64,000 nt of DNA, from assembly GCF_037975245.1 (NCBI RefSeq), contig NC_092574.1, positions 12,177,213 through 12,241,212 of the forward strand. The letters run 5' to 3'. A model generated the notes under the pieces. The model saw only the letters and a program-made list of their open reading frames with translations. It ran no database searches and was not told the origin of the DNA. Position numbers and translations under genes: made by a program. Positions 12,575-25,412 of the stretch are shown here, piece by piece. Numbering within the stretch: the first letter of the stretch is position 1; the number at the start of each line of letters is the position of its first letter. This DNA is from Apostichopus japonicus. Its lineage: Eukaryota > Echinodermata > Holothuroidea > Aspidochirotida > Stichopodidae.

Positions 12575-13435
12575 TAAATCATCCAAATGTCCAAATTAAG
12601 TATTGAATATTACTCTCCACTAACATTAGATGTTACCGTAACTGGTACAGCATCGAACAATGAAATGTTTGGGTCAAAGATTTACCAGCTATATGGTAAA
12701 ATTGTAATTATTTTCGAAATGGTAGACTTGTTACAAACAAGACAGTACCAATTTCCTTCCCGACACACCTGGCGATCATCATTTTACCCAACAGCCATGA
12801 AGACCATCGCCCTGGTAAGATTTTCACCGCAAAACAACATGATATTTCTGACACATCGTAAACATTTCCCGACAATTTTTGCTTTTGCTCTAAATTAAAA
12901 TAATATCTGTGGTGTTACACCCACATACCTTCCTACCCTACAGCGCAAGTGACGCCCAGATGATAACTTAGAAGTTTGCGACAATGATTACCTAAAAAGG
13001 TCATGATTTAACATGCCGCTAATAATTATGTATGTATGTTTGATGATCATTTTGCTGTAACCATAGAAAATAAGGTGACTAGGATAGAGTTTATTTAGGT
13101 GACTCGTCTAAGTACGAAGTGGCATACATCATATTTATCGCCAACTCAAACTGGTTGCGCTCTACTCTTTTAACCATAGTAACAAATACTACATTCCTCA
13201 CCTCCTCTAAATTTCGGAACAACCCTTTAAATGCAAACTGGAACATCAATTAAGAATGCTAATTCTACATTAATGGAAGATTAAATATGCACTGAATCAT
13301 ATTATAATTATTTTGGGTTAAAGATAAGATTACAAATTAATAGTTAACATTATCGAGTTCATGGGTAGACTACACTTAATCAACATCGATACATCCTGAA
13401 GGTTTATTCTGCCCCATCAGTATGATGGTAGCTAC
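12575..13435. other. Intergenic, no supported gene
   Basis: Contains a 103-codon open frame (12587-12898) with no recognisable domain, and an ATG-led hexapeptide frame directly before GTAAGA at 12814. Neither is convincing. Confidence 0.45.
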
Positions 13436-13439
13436 TCCC

Positions 13440-14085
13440 CCATACAAATCTTATACGTTGGGCGGTTTACTAACACGTTTGGACCGTTTCATTTTGACCA
13501 GGTATTTTTCAGTTGGTTTGTTGACAATGTCTGAAACTGGAAGTTGCCTTTTGATTGGTCGTGCGGTTGTACTTGAAAGGGTATCTGGTTGTAGGATATA
13601 ATCCTAAATGCACTGTTATGTGATCAAGGTGCGTCCATCTTCCAATCTAACAATGTAAGAAAAAGTCCTGTACAAAGCTTTGGTTTCAGTAGATCCATGT
13701 GGGTTTCACCTTTTCTGCCCATCATCAAGTGTAATGGATTCTGTCCTGTGGTTGTGTGTGTATGTGTCCGGAAGGGGGGGGGGGGGTGTTAGTTGTTATG
13801 GTATATAAACCTTGCAAGCTTGGTGTCCATGGCCCCCTTCTGCCATTTTCCTCAATGCATCTATCGCCCTTTCCGCTACTATTGGAATCGCCCTTTGAAT
13901 CGCCCTTTCCGCTACTATTTGAAGCAGGATTGTATGGAGCAGTACGTATGTGCTTCACACCATTCTTTCTCAAAAAGTCAGCAAACTCTGAACTGGTAAA
14001 CTTGCTTCCATTGTCGGTAACAAGTAAGTCTGGCAGTCCATATGTAGCAAATCAATAGCAATTGTTGAAGAACCCATAGGGCCTA
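13440..14085 (-). mobile_element. Ty3/Gypsy integrase fragment, decayed
   Basis: Minus strand. GLPDLLVTDNGSKFTSSEF (second catalytic Asp in TDNG), then FLRKNGVKHIRTAPYNPAS, the classic retroviral/Ty3-Gypsy integrase core. After an inserted tandem repeat come NPLHLMMGRKGETHMDLLKP and a C-terminal tail ending near RYPFKY, as in Gypsy integrases of animals. The frame is broken by the internal repeat and by several stops, and no LTR, RT or gag is seen. A dead fragment. Confidence 0.85.
13866..13922. repeat. Short tandem repeat inserted in integrase
   Basis: GAATCGCCCTTTCCGCTACTA-type unit repeated with partial copies, replacing the integrase residues that normally follow YNPAS. Caused loss of the DDE core end. 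Confidence 0.75.
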
Positions 14086-14375
14086 TTGAGCATCATGCAG
14101 CATGTAATTGTTTCTCCCGGTTTTATATATCACGTGGTTCTCACATATACGTGCAGTAGTTACATATGTCGTTCTGGCGAAAACAGGTAGTTTCAGTTAT
14201 CAAATACCGTTTCATAAATTTAACATTTCATGTACACACTATAACATGGGACTGCAGTTAAACCGTATGAAATCGTCAGCCTTTTCCAACAGATCCCTAA
14301 CTGTGAAAACTGAAACATCAAGGTAGTAACCCAACAGTAGACTCGGGCGTTGCATACATTACAGACCTTATATAT

Positions 14376-14500
<125 letters not shown>

Positions 14501-14657
14501 GTTGATACTAGTTGAGACTAGTGGAACACTAGTAGTTGTAACTCGGAGTTTCACGCGTTTTAGCGATCGTCAGACAACTCCTGTCTGACGATCGCTAAAA
14601 CTCGTGAAACTCCGAGTTACAACTACTAGTGTTCCACTAGTCTCAACTAGTATCAAC
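14501..14657. repeat. 157-bp near-perfect palindrome (foldback element)
   Basis: Arms 14501-14576 and 14582-14657 (76 bp each) are reverse complements with a single mismatch (14555 region, C against T), loop ACTCC. ACTAGT occurs several times within the arms. A transcript from either strand would form a 76-bp hairpin. No coding potential. Probably a foldback MITE; microsatellites lie on both sides. Confidence 0.93.
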
Positions 14658-14723
14658 ATATATTCCGCTCTGTCCACTGGACATAGAGCACTCTGCGCCA
14701 AGATAGACGCTAACCAACCAACT

Positions 14724-14759
14724 CTCTCTCTCCACCTCTCTCTCTCCACCTCTCTCTCC

Positions 14760-14793
<34 letters not shown>
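14724..14793. repeat. (CT)n low-complexity tract
   Basis: Interrupted then pure CTCTCT run after the palindrome. Confidence 0.9.
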
Positions 14794-14795
<2 letters not shown>

Positions 14796-14860
14796 GGTAA
14801 TCTTACAATGAAAGTTGCTTAGAACTCAACCAGGTCATCCACACTAAGTCATTTTTGTAC

Positions 14861-16923
14861 CTTCACTTGAAATGGCAAACCCTTCTTGAAATACTGCACA
14901 GTCCTCTCCCGACTGAAGATGTACGGGCTTTTGACAATCTTAACTGATGTATCAGAGGCATTCTCAAAATGACCAGTGGCTTCTTCATATACGGTGGTCT
15001 CCAGGTACAAGCTACATCTTATATATTCATCAAACCAGTTGTCTCCCAATATGTGATATCTCGGTGGTGACGTGCTCTACCATCCAACAACTAAAGGCAA
15101 ATAGAAGTAACATTAAAGTTATGTTCTCATGCAACATTATGACAGAATGATTGAATCAACTGTGACGTAACGTCTGCTTCATGACTTGTGACCAGGAACA
15201 AAGAACTAATCAGTTCGGTACCACAATGCGAGTGGATTTCCCACGTATAAGTATTTATACATTATATACTCTCTTTGATTAAATTGCATCGCTATTGTTA
15301 GAGAATTAAACGTCCATGGAAAATAATGAAACGTAAAGCTATATTAAGTAACAGATGTGCATGTGTATATGATATACTTACCTGCTGGACATCCGTTACT
15401 TTAATTTCTATTTCACCATCTGGATCAATCAATCCTATCTTTAGGACGCTGTGCCCGTCAACTGGTTTGTTATATACGTATCTGTGGGATGGAAGATTCT
15501 CTTTCAATTCTCAAGAACATGGTAAATACAGCTTTATTACAAACTTTCGAGCAATATCACAGATGAATCCACAAGCGAGGTTATTTGGTAGTCCTATTAG
15601 TGTTTACGTATGACAAATTTAGTCCTGCCCACCTCCAACAACCATTCGACCGTCTTACAACTTGGGTACATGATGAGCCATATATATACATACTATATCA
15701 GCTATGTGTTATTCCTACCATCCCCACTGCCCACCCCACCCCTCCCCCAGCTTTCTCTCCCGGTGTAGTGATTTTTAGGGTGATAGCTTTCCATTGGTTT
15801 GATACTGTAATGATTACATATATATCGGACATCTCCATAGCAGGTAGTGTTGTGCATAAACTGTTTAGTTTATGCAAAAAGGTTTGTTTTATGTATATGT
15901 ATACCATACCTGCCTCTCACTTTAATATCGAGAAACCTAGTCGTTTGCAGAATATAGTTCGGAGGATGAATTTCCACGAAAAACGTGGGAAGCACTGTAA
16001 CATGAAAAGAAACATGAGTAACGGTAGGTAATGTATTCAACATCCCATCACTGTCCAAGTATAGTAACTGTCTATGTTATAGACTGTCACAGCATAGCAA
16101 ATATCACGTCTACTTTTTTCTCGACATCTTATCCATTTTCAGGATTGATGTTCATTTTGAGAGGATATTCTAGTGGCAGACAATGTAACCCTTATCTAAA
16201 ATTAAAACAAAGACATTCTGACTGTGGTGCAAGTGATGACATCATCTATCATCCTACTGTTGCCAGATGCATTTACAAATCTAAAAAAAAATGGAAAACC
16301 TCATATCTTCGCGATACGAAATGCTAAGCAATAAAATACAGCCACTAGTAAATCCTTTCAAATTTAACATATTACCATTGGCTTATCCCTCCCGTGTAAC
16401 CTCGACAGAATTTAGTTCGCCAAAAGCTTTACTTGACTATCATAATCTCGTCGTTGATTTATCCTTGAAGTGATAAGTTTGCTTAGTTGTCAGTGTTTGC
16501 CATATTTAGAACTTCATAAAATTGCAACATTGTTGTAGGAATATTATTTGATTTGAACATCATAATAAAAAAAAAAATCAGCTCAATTGCCTATAAGTAT
16601 CACGGCATCATTTGCACTTCTGTTGAAACATACACGCGTTAATAATTAAATACACTGTAAAAGCTCCGTACAAACTGCGATTAGGTTATTTACCTATGCA
16701 GATACGTTTTAAGTCATTTTGCCTTGCAACCATTTTCAGCCACCAGAATATAGTCCTGTAACTGTTTCCATTACATATAATGATCAATAGTCAACATCAC
16801 TCTAACAGCCACTGTATTCAAGTAACCTTACCCACTAAACCCCATGCAAAACCTGCCGTAATAAGAAATTTGGTACTTACCATATTCTTTCACCTCAAAT
16901 TGAACTGTCCTGTTTGATTTCAT
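14861..16923 (-). CDS. Thioester-family (C3/A2M-like) protein, MG2-MG4 exons, partial
   Basis: Four minus-strand exons with matching phases: 16923-16881 (MKSNRTVQFEVKEY, ends phase 1), 15994-15910 (VLPTFFVEIHPPNYIL to VRGR, phase 2), 15481-15382 (YVYNKPVDG to VTDVQQ, phase 0) and 15076-14861 (WFDEYIRCSLYLETTVYEEA, then KSPYIFSRERTVQYFKKGLP, phase 0). Donors are GTAAGT, GTATGG, GTAAGT and GTACAA. The FEVKEYVLPTFFVE junction, the RYVYNKPV block and the YFKKGLPF block are hallmarks of macroglobulin domains 2-4 in complement C3, A2M and insect TEPs. These proteins are secreted and opsonise microbes or trap proteases. Upstream exons (signal, MG1) and downstream exons (anaphylatoxin, thioester GCGEQ) were not found in the window. 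Either a long gene extends out of view or this is a rearranged fragment. Confidence 0.85.
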
Positions 16924-16990
16924 CTAAACAAATTAGGTATGGATTAATGAAATAGGAATAAGTTTTTGGCCATGTACTCACATTATATTA

Positions 16991-16998
<8 letters not shown>

Positions 16999-17070
<72 letters not shown>
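16999..17070. repeat. (TA)n microsatellite
   Basis: About 36 TA units upstream of the first detected thioester-family exon. Confidence 0.95.
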
Positions 17071-17072
<2 letters not shown>

Positions 17073-17822
17073 GACCATTTAAACATCTGAATTCATCAAT
17101 TTAATGAGCATGGACTACTTAGTGTAACACAGCGACCATTGTGTCGTATTTAGTACCTCAGATGCAACACAAGATTCAAAATGAAAACATCCATATGGAC
17201 ACAAAAAGCGTATTCATGGTACATTAGAAATCTAGAATATTTTTCTAATTTTTAAAGCAATGGATAAATATTAAAAGTTAGGCTTACAGTCCGGACTGAG
17301 GAGCCCATATATATACCATTAAAGGAGTATTGCAAAGTTTCAGCATTAAATGTAACATATAATAATTTGTCTTTGACTATAACATTTCGAGTCTTTTAAA
17401 TTCTGCCTAAGGTCATTCTTAGGTCATTCTAGGCATAAGGTCATTCTTAAACATCAGCTAATGCCTACTTTAGAGCTGAATCGATCAATTGAACCAACAA
17501 GATTATTCTAATTCTTAAAGCTTTGCAAATGAAGAGTGATAAGAATATCATCTGTCATCAAAGCTAAACATTTTAAATGATCGAAGTAAACTGCTATACT
17601 CGGTGTAAAGTAAAACTTCTGCACAGATGTTTATGAGTTAACTTCTTCAGTTTTAATATGTCTTTATGACTATAAAATAATAAACTCTTAACTGCAAACA
17701 TGTGAGAAATCGATTGAAAGTGTTCGGATTGAATTCATTCACTAAGTATGAAGCTAACTTGGCACGGAACCGTTCTTTGGGAATACGTGTGTTTACATCA
17801 GCTTTTTCTATCTTCTTTCAAG

Positions 17823-20800
17823 GTAAATGCCCTCCTTGTTTTGATAGTCCGGATACTGGTGAACTATTGATCGCTGCGTGTGTTAGTGCTCAAACATATG
17901 GTAAGTATATTTTGACATAAGATCTTTTCATCTGTCACAGATATGCCTTAATTGTCATCATCACTGAAGACGTTGTGTGCAATCCTCACAGCATCGACAT
18001 TGGCCGTGGGCTACACAGCAGTATTAAACATCTGATATGAATTTTCATTTCAAAATAATAATATATCCTATTCATTATCATCATCTACTAATGAAAACAA
18101 TATCCAAGTGGACGGTGGTATTGCAACGCTCGCCGAAAGTCAACAGTTTCAACACAGCGCATGTGAGAAACCAGAAAAGAGTGGAGATACCTTTAATGAT
18201 TGGACCAGTGAGGAACGAGTCTGCAAACGGGCCGCAATACCTTACCATTAATCTAATTTGCTAAATGCATAGTGACCAACTAGATTAACTTGACATTACT
18301 AAAGAGTGAGCAGTCTGAGTATTCAACACAAATTCAACTGCACAACTATGAGCAAGTGAGAAAATTAAGATTCCTCCCGAGTAAATTCTTTTGTTCCAAC
18401 AGTGAGTAATCGAAATCCGTAATTAGTAGAAAGCATTAAGGCAGTGGGCAACTTCTCATGAGTATGACAGTGAGCAACTTCTCACTAGCACCTTATAGTG
18501 AGCGAGAAGATACTCACAGGTTATTTGTCAAGGAGATATGGTCTCAGATCCATTACTGCTATAGAGGTTGAGTCATCAGAATGTACGACTTAATTTTCAA
18601 GGAGATATGGTCTCAGATACATTACTGCTATAGTGGTTGAGTCATCAGAATGAACGACTTAATTGTCAAAGAAATTAGGACCTCAGATACATTACTGCTA
18701 TAGAGATTGAGTCATCAGAATGTACGACTTAATTTTTCAAGGAGATATGGTCTCAGATACATAACTGCTATAGTGGTTGAGTCATCAGAATATGCGACTT
18801 ATATATTCTGGTCATTTCAAAAATATTTTAAAAGTGAACTTCTTGAAAACCGATAACATTAAAACCAGCCGTTGAAATTATTGCATTTCTTGTTGGATTA
18901 TCAACCATCGATACTAAAATTATGTCTAAAGTTTATCCTTTAGTTCGATGCTTGCAAGTAGTGATGATGCAACAAATAGCATGGTAGCGCACACTTGAGT
19001 TTGACTAGCAATTATTAGCGTTTTGACTGTATACATACACAAAATATTGACAATTATCACAGTACCATGGTGTTTGTTTATCCTGCAGTCTATTCAAAAC
19101 ATGTCCAAGATATGTTTTCATAATATTTCGATGTCTTTTGTTGTTCTTCGTTTAGTGTATCCTTTGCAGGTTACGAACATACGAGAGGAAGACGGATACA
19201 AAGTCGTTACCGCAACTATTATGGATCCAATTAAGAGAGGTAATGACAAATGGAGGAAATATACGTTAAAAATAGTACGAAATATATAGTTTCGTTCACC
19301 AAATGAACATCTTTAGATAGCACACTAATTAAGTTACATTCGAAAGAGAAACTTTCGTTGCCTTGACATTTTTGGACACAGCATTATTCAAACGTCGAAT
19401 TACTTGAAAATAAACCAGAAAGTATAAAGGCTATGACTTACCACTCGCTGTGCCGACAATTAATAATTTGAATGTTTATGCAGTATTATTAAGACATTTG
19501 CAGACGGATTTATGGAGGAACTTCAACATTACTACAACAATATAAATGCTATATATATTGTGTTATAAAATGCTAGTCGTGGTAACCCCATTTGTACAGT
19601 TCAAAAATAGACTTGCTGGTATAATTTGGTTACTAATCGCTGCCATTCAACGTTTTAACTTCGTTGTTTGTTGGATGGTCCTCTGTAATAGTCAGCAACG
19701 ACTCTACTATAGAAATACTGTACGAAACAACCGACAGATACCAAACAATCTGTAAACTTCAATCTGCAGTCAGAATTAGGGAACATTGTAATGAATTCCA
19801 CGTTGCAGAGAGTATAGTTGTGGTCTTGACATCAATAGCCTTAAATGGAAACCAAGAACATTAAATAAGCAGAAAAGATTAAAAAGAAGACTTTAATCTC
19901 ACATGAACCAACAACCAGATGTTATAAACGATCGCAGCCCATGTTTTGACTTGCTACACTCATTGCTATCGAAATTGTCTGATTTTGGTACGATTTACGA
20001 TTTGTCTGATTTTAGTTTTTTATACAGTATCGATTTTGCACAGAATCAACACAATTTTTTGAAATTAATTCTGCGATATCTCATGACATTCAATACGTGC
20101 GCCAACTTTCTGTATATATTTAAAGACATTCATTGATACATTTCAACCACCAAGTGTTTAAACTAATGCTGCCATTCGTATGATGTTTCCAGTATTCCAC
20201 AGAAAATGATATCTAATTACAAGCCTTTCTTTCGATTCCAAAGGTGATGAAAGAGATATCCATATGCATGACTCTCGTGAGTTCTGGCTCAGCAGAGCTT
20301 GTCGTTGTCCCGAAATGAAAATTAGGCAGTACTTGTTAATTGGCAGTAATACATTGGAGTATACAGAACCAGACGGGAATGGTGCGGTTAAAGGGTGAGT
20401 GTATGTAGATGCCAACGAAGCATAACATGATATGTTATGTTACGTAATACTGTAATATATATATAACGATGACAAGCGTCGAACTTATTAGATGGGTTGT
20501 CCGTTGACAAAACTGAATTTGATTTACACATTTGCGAAGACATGTCTTTTAACAGCATATTGTAGCTACTTTTCTTGCAAATAGACAGGAATAATGGACA
20601 AAATACTGGTATAAATTGAAGTTTATTATGTTACTTTAGTAATGAACCGCAACATTAGGGAAATAGCATACTACTTAATCTTGTCTTTCTGTTGAATTAA
20701 TGATGTCTAATTGTGAACCTTTCGTTGAAACATTTCAAGGACAACCCGCTAACATTTTAGTAGAAAAGATATAAGCGTGTGATAAATATATTTGAGTAAA

Positions 20801-21540
20801 GTATACAGTTTGTCTGGTGGGAATAAGTAACCATCAACAATGTCTAGTGTTCAAAACAAAATCTTCATATATGATAATAAGATAACAAGTACATGTCGTA
20901 CTTCCTACTACTGGGATACTCTGTGAAATAAGTCATGACTATATATAATGCTTGTGATAGTAACATTTCGACTAACAGTTATATCACACATAGGAAAATT
21001 GCCTTGTTCCCAGAATCACCACGAATAATATGAATATAGTGTGGTTTTAAATGATGGTACGCAAATGGCTCTTTTTCAGTGTAACATGGCTATATCTTTG
21101 CGTGCTTAACTTCAATAGGACATGAGATTTTGATATCATGAAGAGAAAACTTTCCCTTAGTTTCAAAAGTAATAAAATTAGCCGAACATGTCTGCAGCTA
21201 TTTTTAACGCCAACAGCTCACTAATTGGTTAGAAATGTAAGAGTCGATCATTGTCTGCGAGACGCTTCATTTGCCACCCATATTCCTTAATCACTGCAAC
21301 AAAGTATTATATATACTTTTGTGGATGGTAACCACTACTTATTGGGTGTAAATTACAAATGCTTAGGTCCAGTATCACAACATCTCATTATACTACCATC
21401 AACCTTCTAAACCTCTGTTTTTATTTATCTGTAGGTATCGCTACGTCATTGACAACAATTCAATTATGACACGTTGGAAAAAAAAATATCACAAGGAAGT
21501 CCGAATACCCATCCGCTTTGGTAACAGTGGCTGCAACTAA
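17823..21540 (+). CDS. C345C/NTR domain, C-terminal exons of a complement C3-like protein
   Basis: Four plus-strand exons: 17823-17900 (GKCPPCFDSPDTGELLIAAC), 19156-19239 (VTNIREEDGYKVVTATIMD), 20244-20394 (EFWLSRACRCPEMKIRQYLL) and 21435-21540 (RYVIDNNSIMTRWKKKY to CN and TAA). Phases run 1-1, 1-1, 1-2 and 2-end, and all join correctly. Cysteines CPPC, AAC, ACRC and the final GCN, with the YLLIG strand, match the C345C netrin-like module at the C-terminus of C3, C4 and C5. In C3 this domain contacts convertase partners. The first exon starts in phase 1, so at least one upstream exon exists but was not identified. Only minus-strand macroglobulin exons lie just to the left. It could be the tail of a C3-type gene cut by an inversion, or a separate NTR protein. 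Confidence 0.85.
18529..18804. repeat. Four-copy tandem repeat, 69-71 bp unit
   Basis: Copies begin at 18529, 18598, 18667 and 18738, sharing GGTCTCAGATACATTACTGC and GAGTCATCAGAAT blocks. In the intron between C345C exons 1 and 2. Confidence 0.92.
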
Positions 21541-21754
21541 TTGAAAAGCGTTGAATTTTAATTCCTGAAGCAGCAACGTGGAATTAAAATTAGTTAGAGA
21601 ATATGTGGCAGCTGGTATTGGTATCTATTTGTTCCAATCACTTTTATCCATAATTTTAGAGTTAAACTTAGCCGGGTAGCATGTCTTACAACTTCTCCTA
21701 GATTTCATTTTTTTTTCTTTTCCTCTTATAACAAGAGAACGGAGAGCTGCTTTC

Positions 21755-21760
21755 AATAAA
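21755..21760 (+). terminator. Possible polyadenylation signal of the C345C gene
   Basis: AATAAA 215 bp after the TAA stop; suitable distance for a 3' UTR. Confidence 0.5.
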
Positions 21761-21769
21761 TAATCTGCA

Positions 21770-24700
21770 GTTTTGTTTTAAGTCTAATGTCGTCATGCTA
21801 TAAATCAATATGTCGTTTTGTCGTTTGTTTGATCCCATGAATAGGATATATCAAGAGAAGTAAGGTCAATTAAGGATTTGTATCACTTTGGGACCAATGA
21901 GCGAGAGTTGCAAACTGCAACCGGAAGGTGGAAATCTTTGGAACAAGAGACATCCTAAAGAATTTTAATGAAGTGATTCGCCATCAATTAACTATACTTA
22001 TAGTTCTTAGTTTGAAGTAGATATTTGATGAATTTTTGAAAACTAATTAATCGAGCTTTTGTAGATGTGTAACTGATAGTAGAGTGGGTAGCTAAACATC
22101 TCATGAACAGTGCTAAAGTTATATAGCTTTTGTCTTTGACAATAAAGTATTGTTTCTCAAAACTAGTTTCTATGAGCTTCTTCTTTTTTAATTCATACAA
22201 ACTGCAAAAAGGGTAAATATAAATTTCCATGATTCCAGGCAGGAACCGACATTTCCTTTCCCCGTATCTATCAAGGCCCAAACGCCCCGAAAGCCTCAAT
22301 CCTCATATCTTTCCTCGTCATTCGTCACAATTAACCTGCAGATAGCAAATTCTGTATGCCTTGCACTGAATGCTTCAAGAATGCTGATTAACATGAGTTG
22401 GTAGCTTTCCTGTTAATTCTACCCTTATATACTTGAAAGCGAGCTGGTTAAGCTTTACGCATGCATACTGCATTAACAAACGCACCAGATATTACATAAA
22501 CGTATATACATACACGTTCTCTAATACAACCTATGTACTGTATAAAAGTCCAATACACAATAAGGTGACAATAAGACTTCAAAAGAATCTTTAAAAAGTT
22601 TTCATTTTCTAAACAATTTAAGCGATCTGTTTCTCTCTGCCGGATTTCGTATTTAATAACTGAATGTGACGCGTTAATTACTACAGAAGTTAACTTCAAT
22701 TATTAAAAGAATTTTAACAGAGTAATATCTTCCAAAAAAAAAAAAAACTGCAAGAGGAGCATCCGTTGTTTTGACGCACTCTGTACCTATCCGTTTGAAC
22801 GCAGAACGACCAATTGAAAGTATGTGTTGGCAGAACGAGACCAAAGTATGCATGTTTTGGTGTTCTTACGAAGCGCATTTCTTTTTCAATATGAAGTTTA
22901 TCTTTATTTCGGCTAACGAAGATTAACTTATGCTACACTTTACTTAAATTATTAGCAATATGTCGCAACTATCCTTTAGCATTTGGGCACATACGCTCTT
23001 AGGGGATGGTTCTATGATCATGTACTAAATATAAGAATATGTACTAAAAATCTTCTTTGAGAATGCAAGTTGACGAAGAATATAGAAACATTTAAGATGT
23101 GCCGATTTATATAACAATAAATACGCGAATATGAACTTTTCATGATATAAAGGCGTCTTTGTTATTTAAGATGGCTATAAAACGAATTAGGTCTACATAT
23201 AGACGACAAAGAAGACATCTCATTAATTAATTAGCAAAAATACTTAATTATTTCACATATTTACAAATAAAATTTACTTTAAAAGTATACATTTTCAACT
23301 TAATGCTGAATCCACGTCATCTGAGACCAAACTCACAACAGCTAGTGAATGGACTGACAGGTTAATATGGAGAAATAGATCAACATCAAAACTCACCTTT
23401 TTAAACCAGTTTTGTAACTTGTTCTCTAAACATTATTGAAAGGATTACTAACTAGGGTGAATGCGATTAAAGAGGGGTTTGGATTTACTTTAATCATGTT
23501 GATTAAGTAAAACTATGACTTGTAGTATCAAGTAGGTGCAAATTCTGTATTTAAATGCAGGAAAGTTTTTAAAACAGTAAAATTGCACCGGAGTTTGTCA
23601 ACATAATACGAGGTGTGTTATTTACCTAACGTCTTGCAATGAAACAAGAAAGACCTCTGAAATAATATGACATATTTCAATGTTAGTTTCTGATTGATAT
23701 AATTCCGATGGCAACTGGAAATAAACATTAACCATAAATCTTTGATATGGAACAATAGATCGTCATAACGATTTCAATATACAACAGTTACTGCAAGGTG
23801 AATGGATCACTAAGAGACTTTAGCAAGGTGGCCTAAACTACATGTGAAATTGTATAAACAAATATTTAGGTGAATTGATATCAAACATATTGCCTCCTTT
23901 TTCATTGCTCTTCGTGAATCCAAATCATCCGTTTATTACCTCGATGTGATTGTGAGATTATATAAATCATGAGGCAGTAAAACAGGACTATATATGGCTG
24001 ACAAATATTGTGTGAGTTACCTAGCATATTTGGGTAGAAGTTTTAACAACCGATGTTTGAGATTCAAGGAGCAAACGGAAACCATTTGGCAACTTAAGGA
24101 CAAACCGTAGTCGCCAAACTGGAGCCTATAAACCTATAAACCGAACATGTGCGACTGATGTGTGCATCAAACGGCGTTCGCACACTGGAACAGTATAAGG
24201 GGTGGTCAGTAATTCCGAAAATTAACAATTATTGCGCAGTAGGCTACTGAGGCAGTCCAACGTGACCTTTATGCATGAACAATGAATATGTAATACAGAT
24301 AACGTTTATATGACTTATCGTTAGATACTTAGCCATTTTGCTGACGAAAACGTTCATCCTTTTGCTAAATTTGGTAACATTCGAGACAATTTTCGCGCAA
24401 AATATGTTAGGTGCATGTTTAACTTAAGCAGCTAACGGGTCATAATTAATGGTATGCAGGGATGATACTTTAGCGCAATATGCTCCTAAACTGATAATCT
24501 TGGTACAGTTATAGTTTAAATGTTCAACAGTTGTTTGTTTCAGAAATATACAAAAATTTCTATTATCAATTTGACGATGCGTCGCGTATTTTTGGCTCTC
24601 ATGCGTGTGTAAGTGTGTTTGTGTCATGATGTATATTTGTGATACTTTTAAGGATAAGTCACCCAATATATAATTCTAAATAATTCATTCGCAACCCCAG

Positions 24701-24865
24701 TCCCCTTTCCTTTTAAGTGTGAATCACGAATCCCATGGAAGGAACAGCTATTACGCTTGATACTCATATGGCAAGTCAAATGCCTAATAATGAATGTTCC
24801 CGGTTTTCAGTTTAAACCCCTGATTACTAACCCATGAACCTGGAATATCTCGAATATATCAGGAT
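21770..24865. other. Intergenic, no gene seen
   Basis: About 3 kb of AT-rich sequence with short meaningless open frames and a poly-A run near 22733. No repeats of note. Confidence 0.5.
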
Positions 24866-24869
24866 TACG

Positions 24870-25225
24870 ATGTTAATAACGGTATTTGCCGATAATCCAG
24901 CTTTTCATCGAAAATCCAGGTTTTCGTCATAAATCCAGGCTTTCGACTGATAATCTAAGATTATCTGGTGATAAACCGATTTTCGGTCGAAAAACCCGGA
25001 TATATATACCAATAAATTTATCTCTCAGGTTTTCAACAAAAACGATAAATCTGGATTGTCGTCCATATACATTTGCATTATCGATGGAAAACCTTGGATT
25101 ATCGGTCGCAAAATCTGTAGCATCAACCGCTAAACCTAACTTGTATTACAGGTCGAAAATCCAGGTTCCTCAACGATAAACCTGTATCATCGCTCGAAAA
25201 ACTCGTAATATCATGGTTGAACTTG
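24870..25225. repeat. Degenerate array of TCGAAAATCCAGG/GATAAACC words
   Basis: At least 14 loosely spaced (20-27 bp) units combining ATAATCCAGG, TTTTCGTC, GATAAACC and TCGAAAA. Units occur in both orientations. An open frame of 97 codons runs through it but has no gene-like features. Confidence 0.75.
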
Positions 25226-25412
25226 GATTATCGTCTTTCTTACATATTCGTATTAGAGAGCATGCATCTGACATGACATTTCCCGTTTTATGCTATGAAT
25301 CTAATCTACATGGATTTATCCAGATCACTTCAATATAACTACCTAAGTCTCCCCGACGACAACATAAATAAAGTAGTACATACGGCGCGCGTTTATTGCA
25401 TCTCCTGTCAAA

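Noticed and set aside
12587-12898. 103-codon plus-strand open frame ending near an MKTIAL-GTAAGA possible first exon
   Set aside because: No domain, no partner exon, and the phase does not fit the C345C exon at 17823.
13756-14058. 100-codon plus-strand frame opposite the integrase
   Set aside because: Antisense shadow of the Gypsy integrase fragment on the minus strand.
18529-18804. Regular 69-bp repeats considered as a CRISPR array
   Set aside because: No repeat-spacer alternation; whole units are repeated, and the context is an animal genome.
24886-25179. 97-codon open frame with repeated basic residues
   Set aside because: Lies wholly in a degenerate repeat array with no start or splice context.
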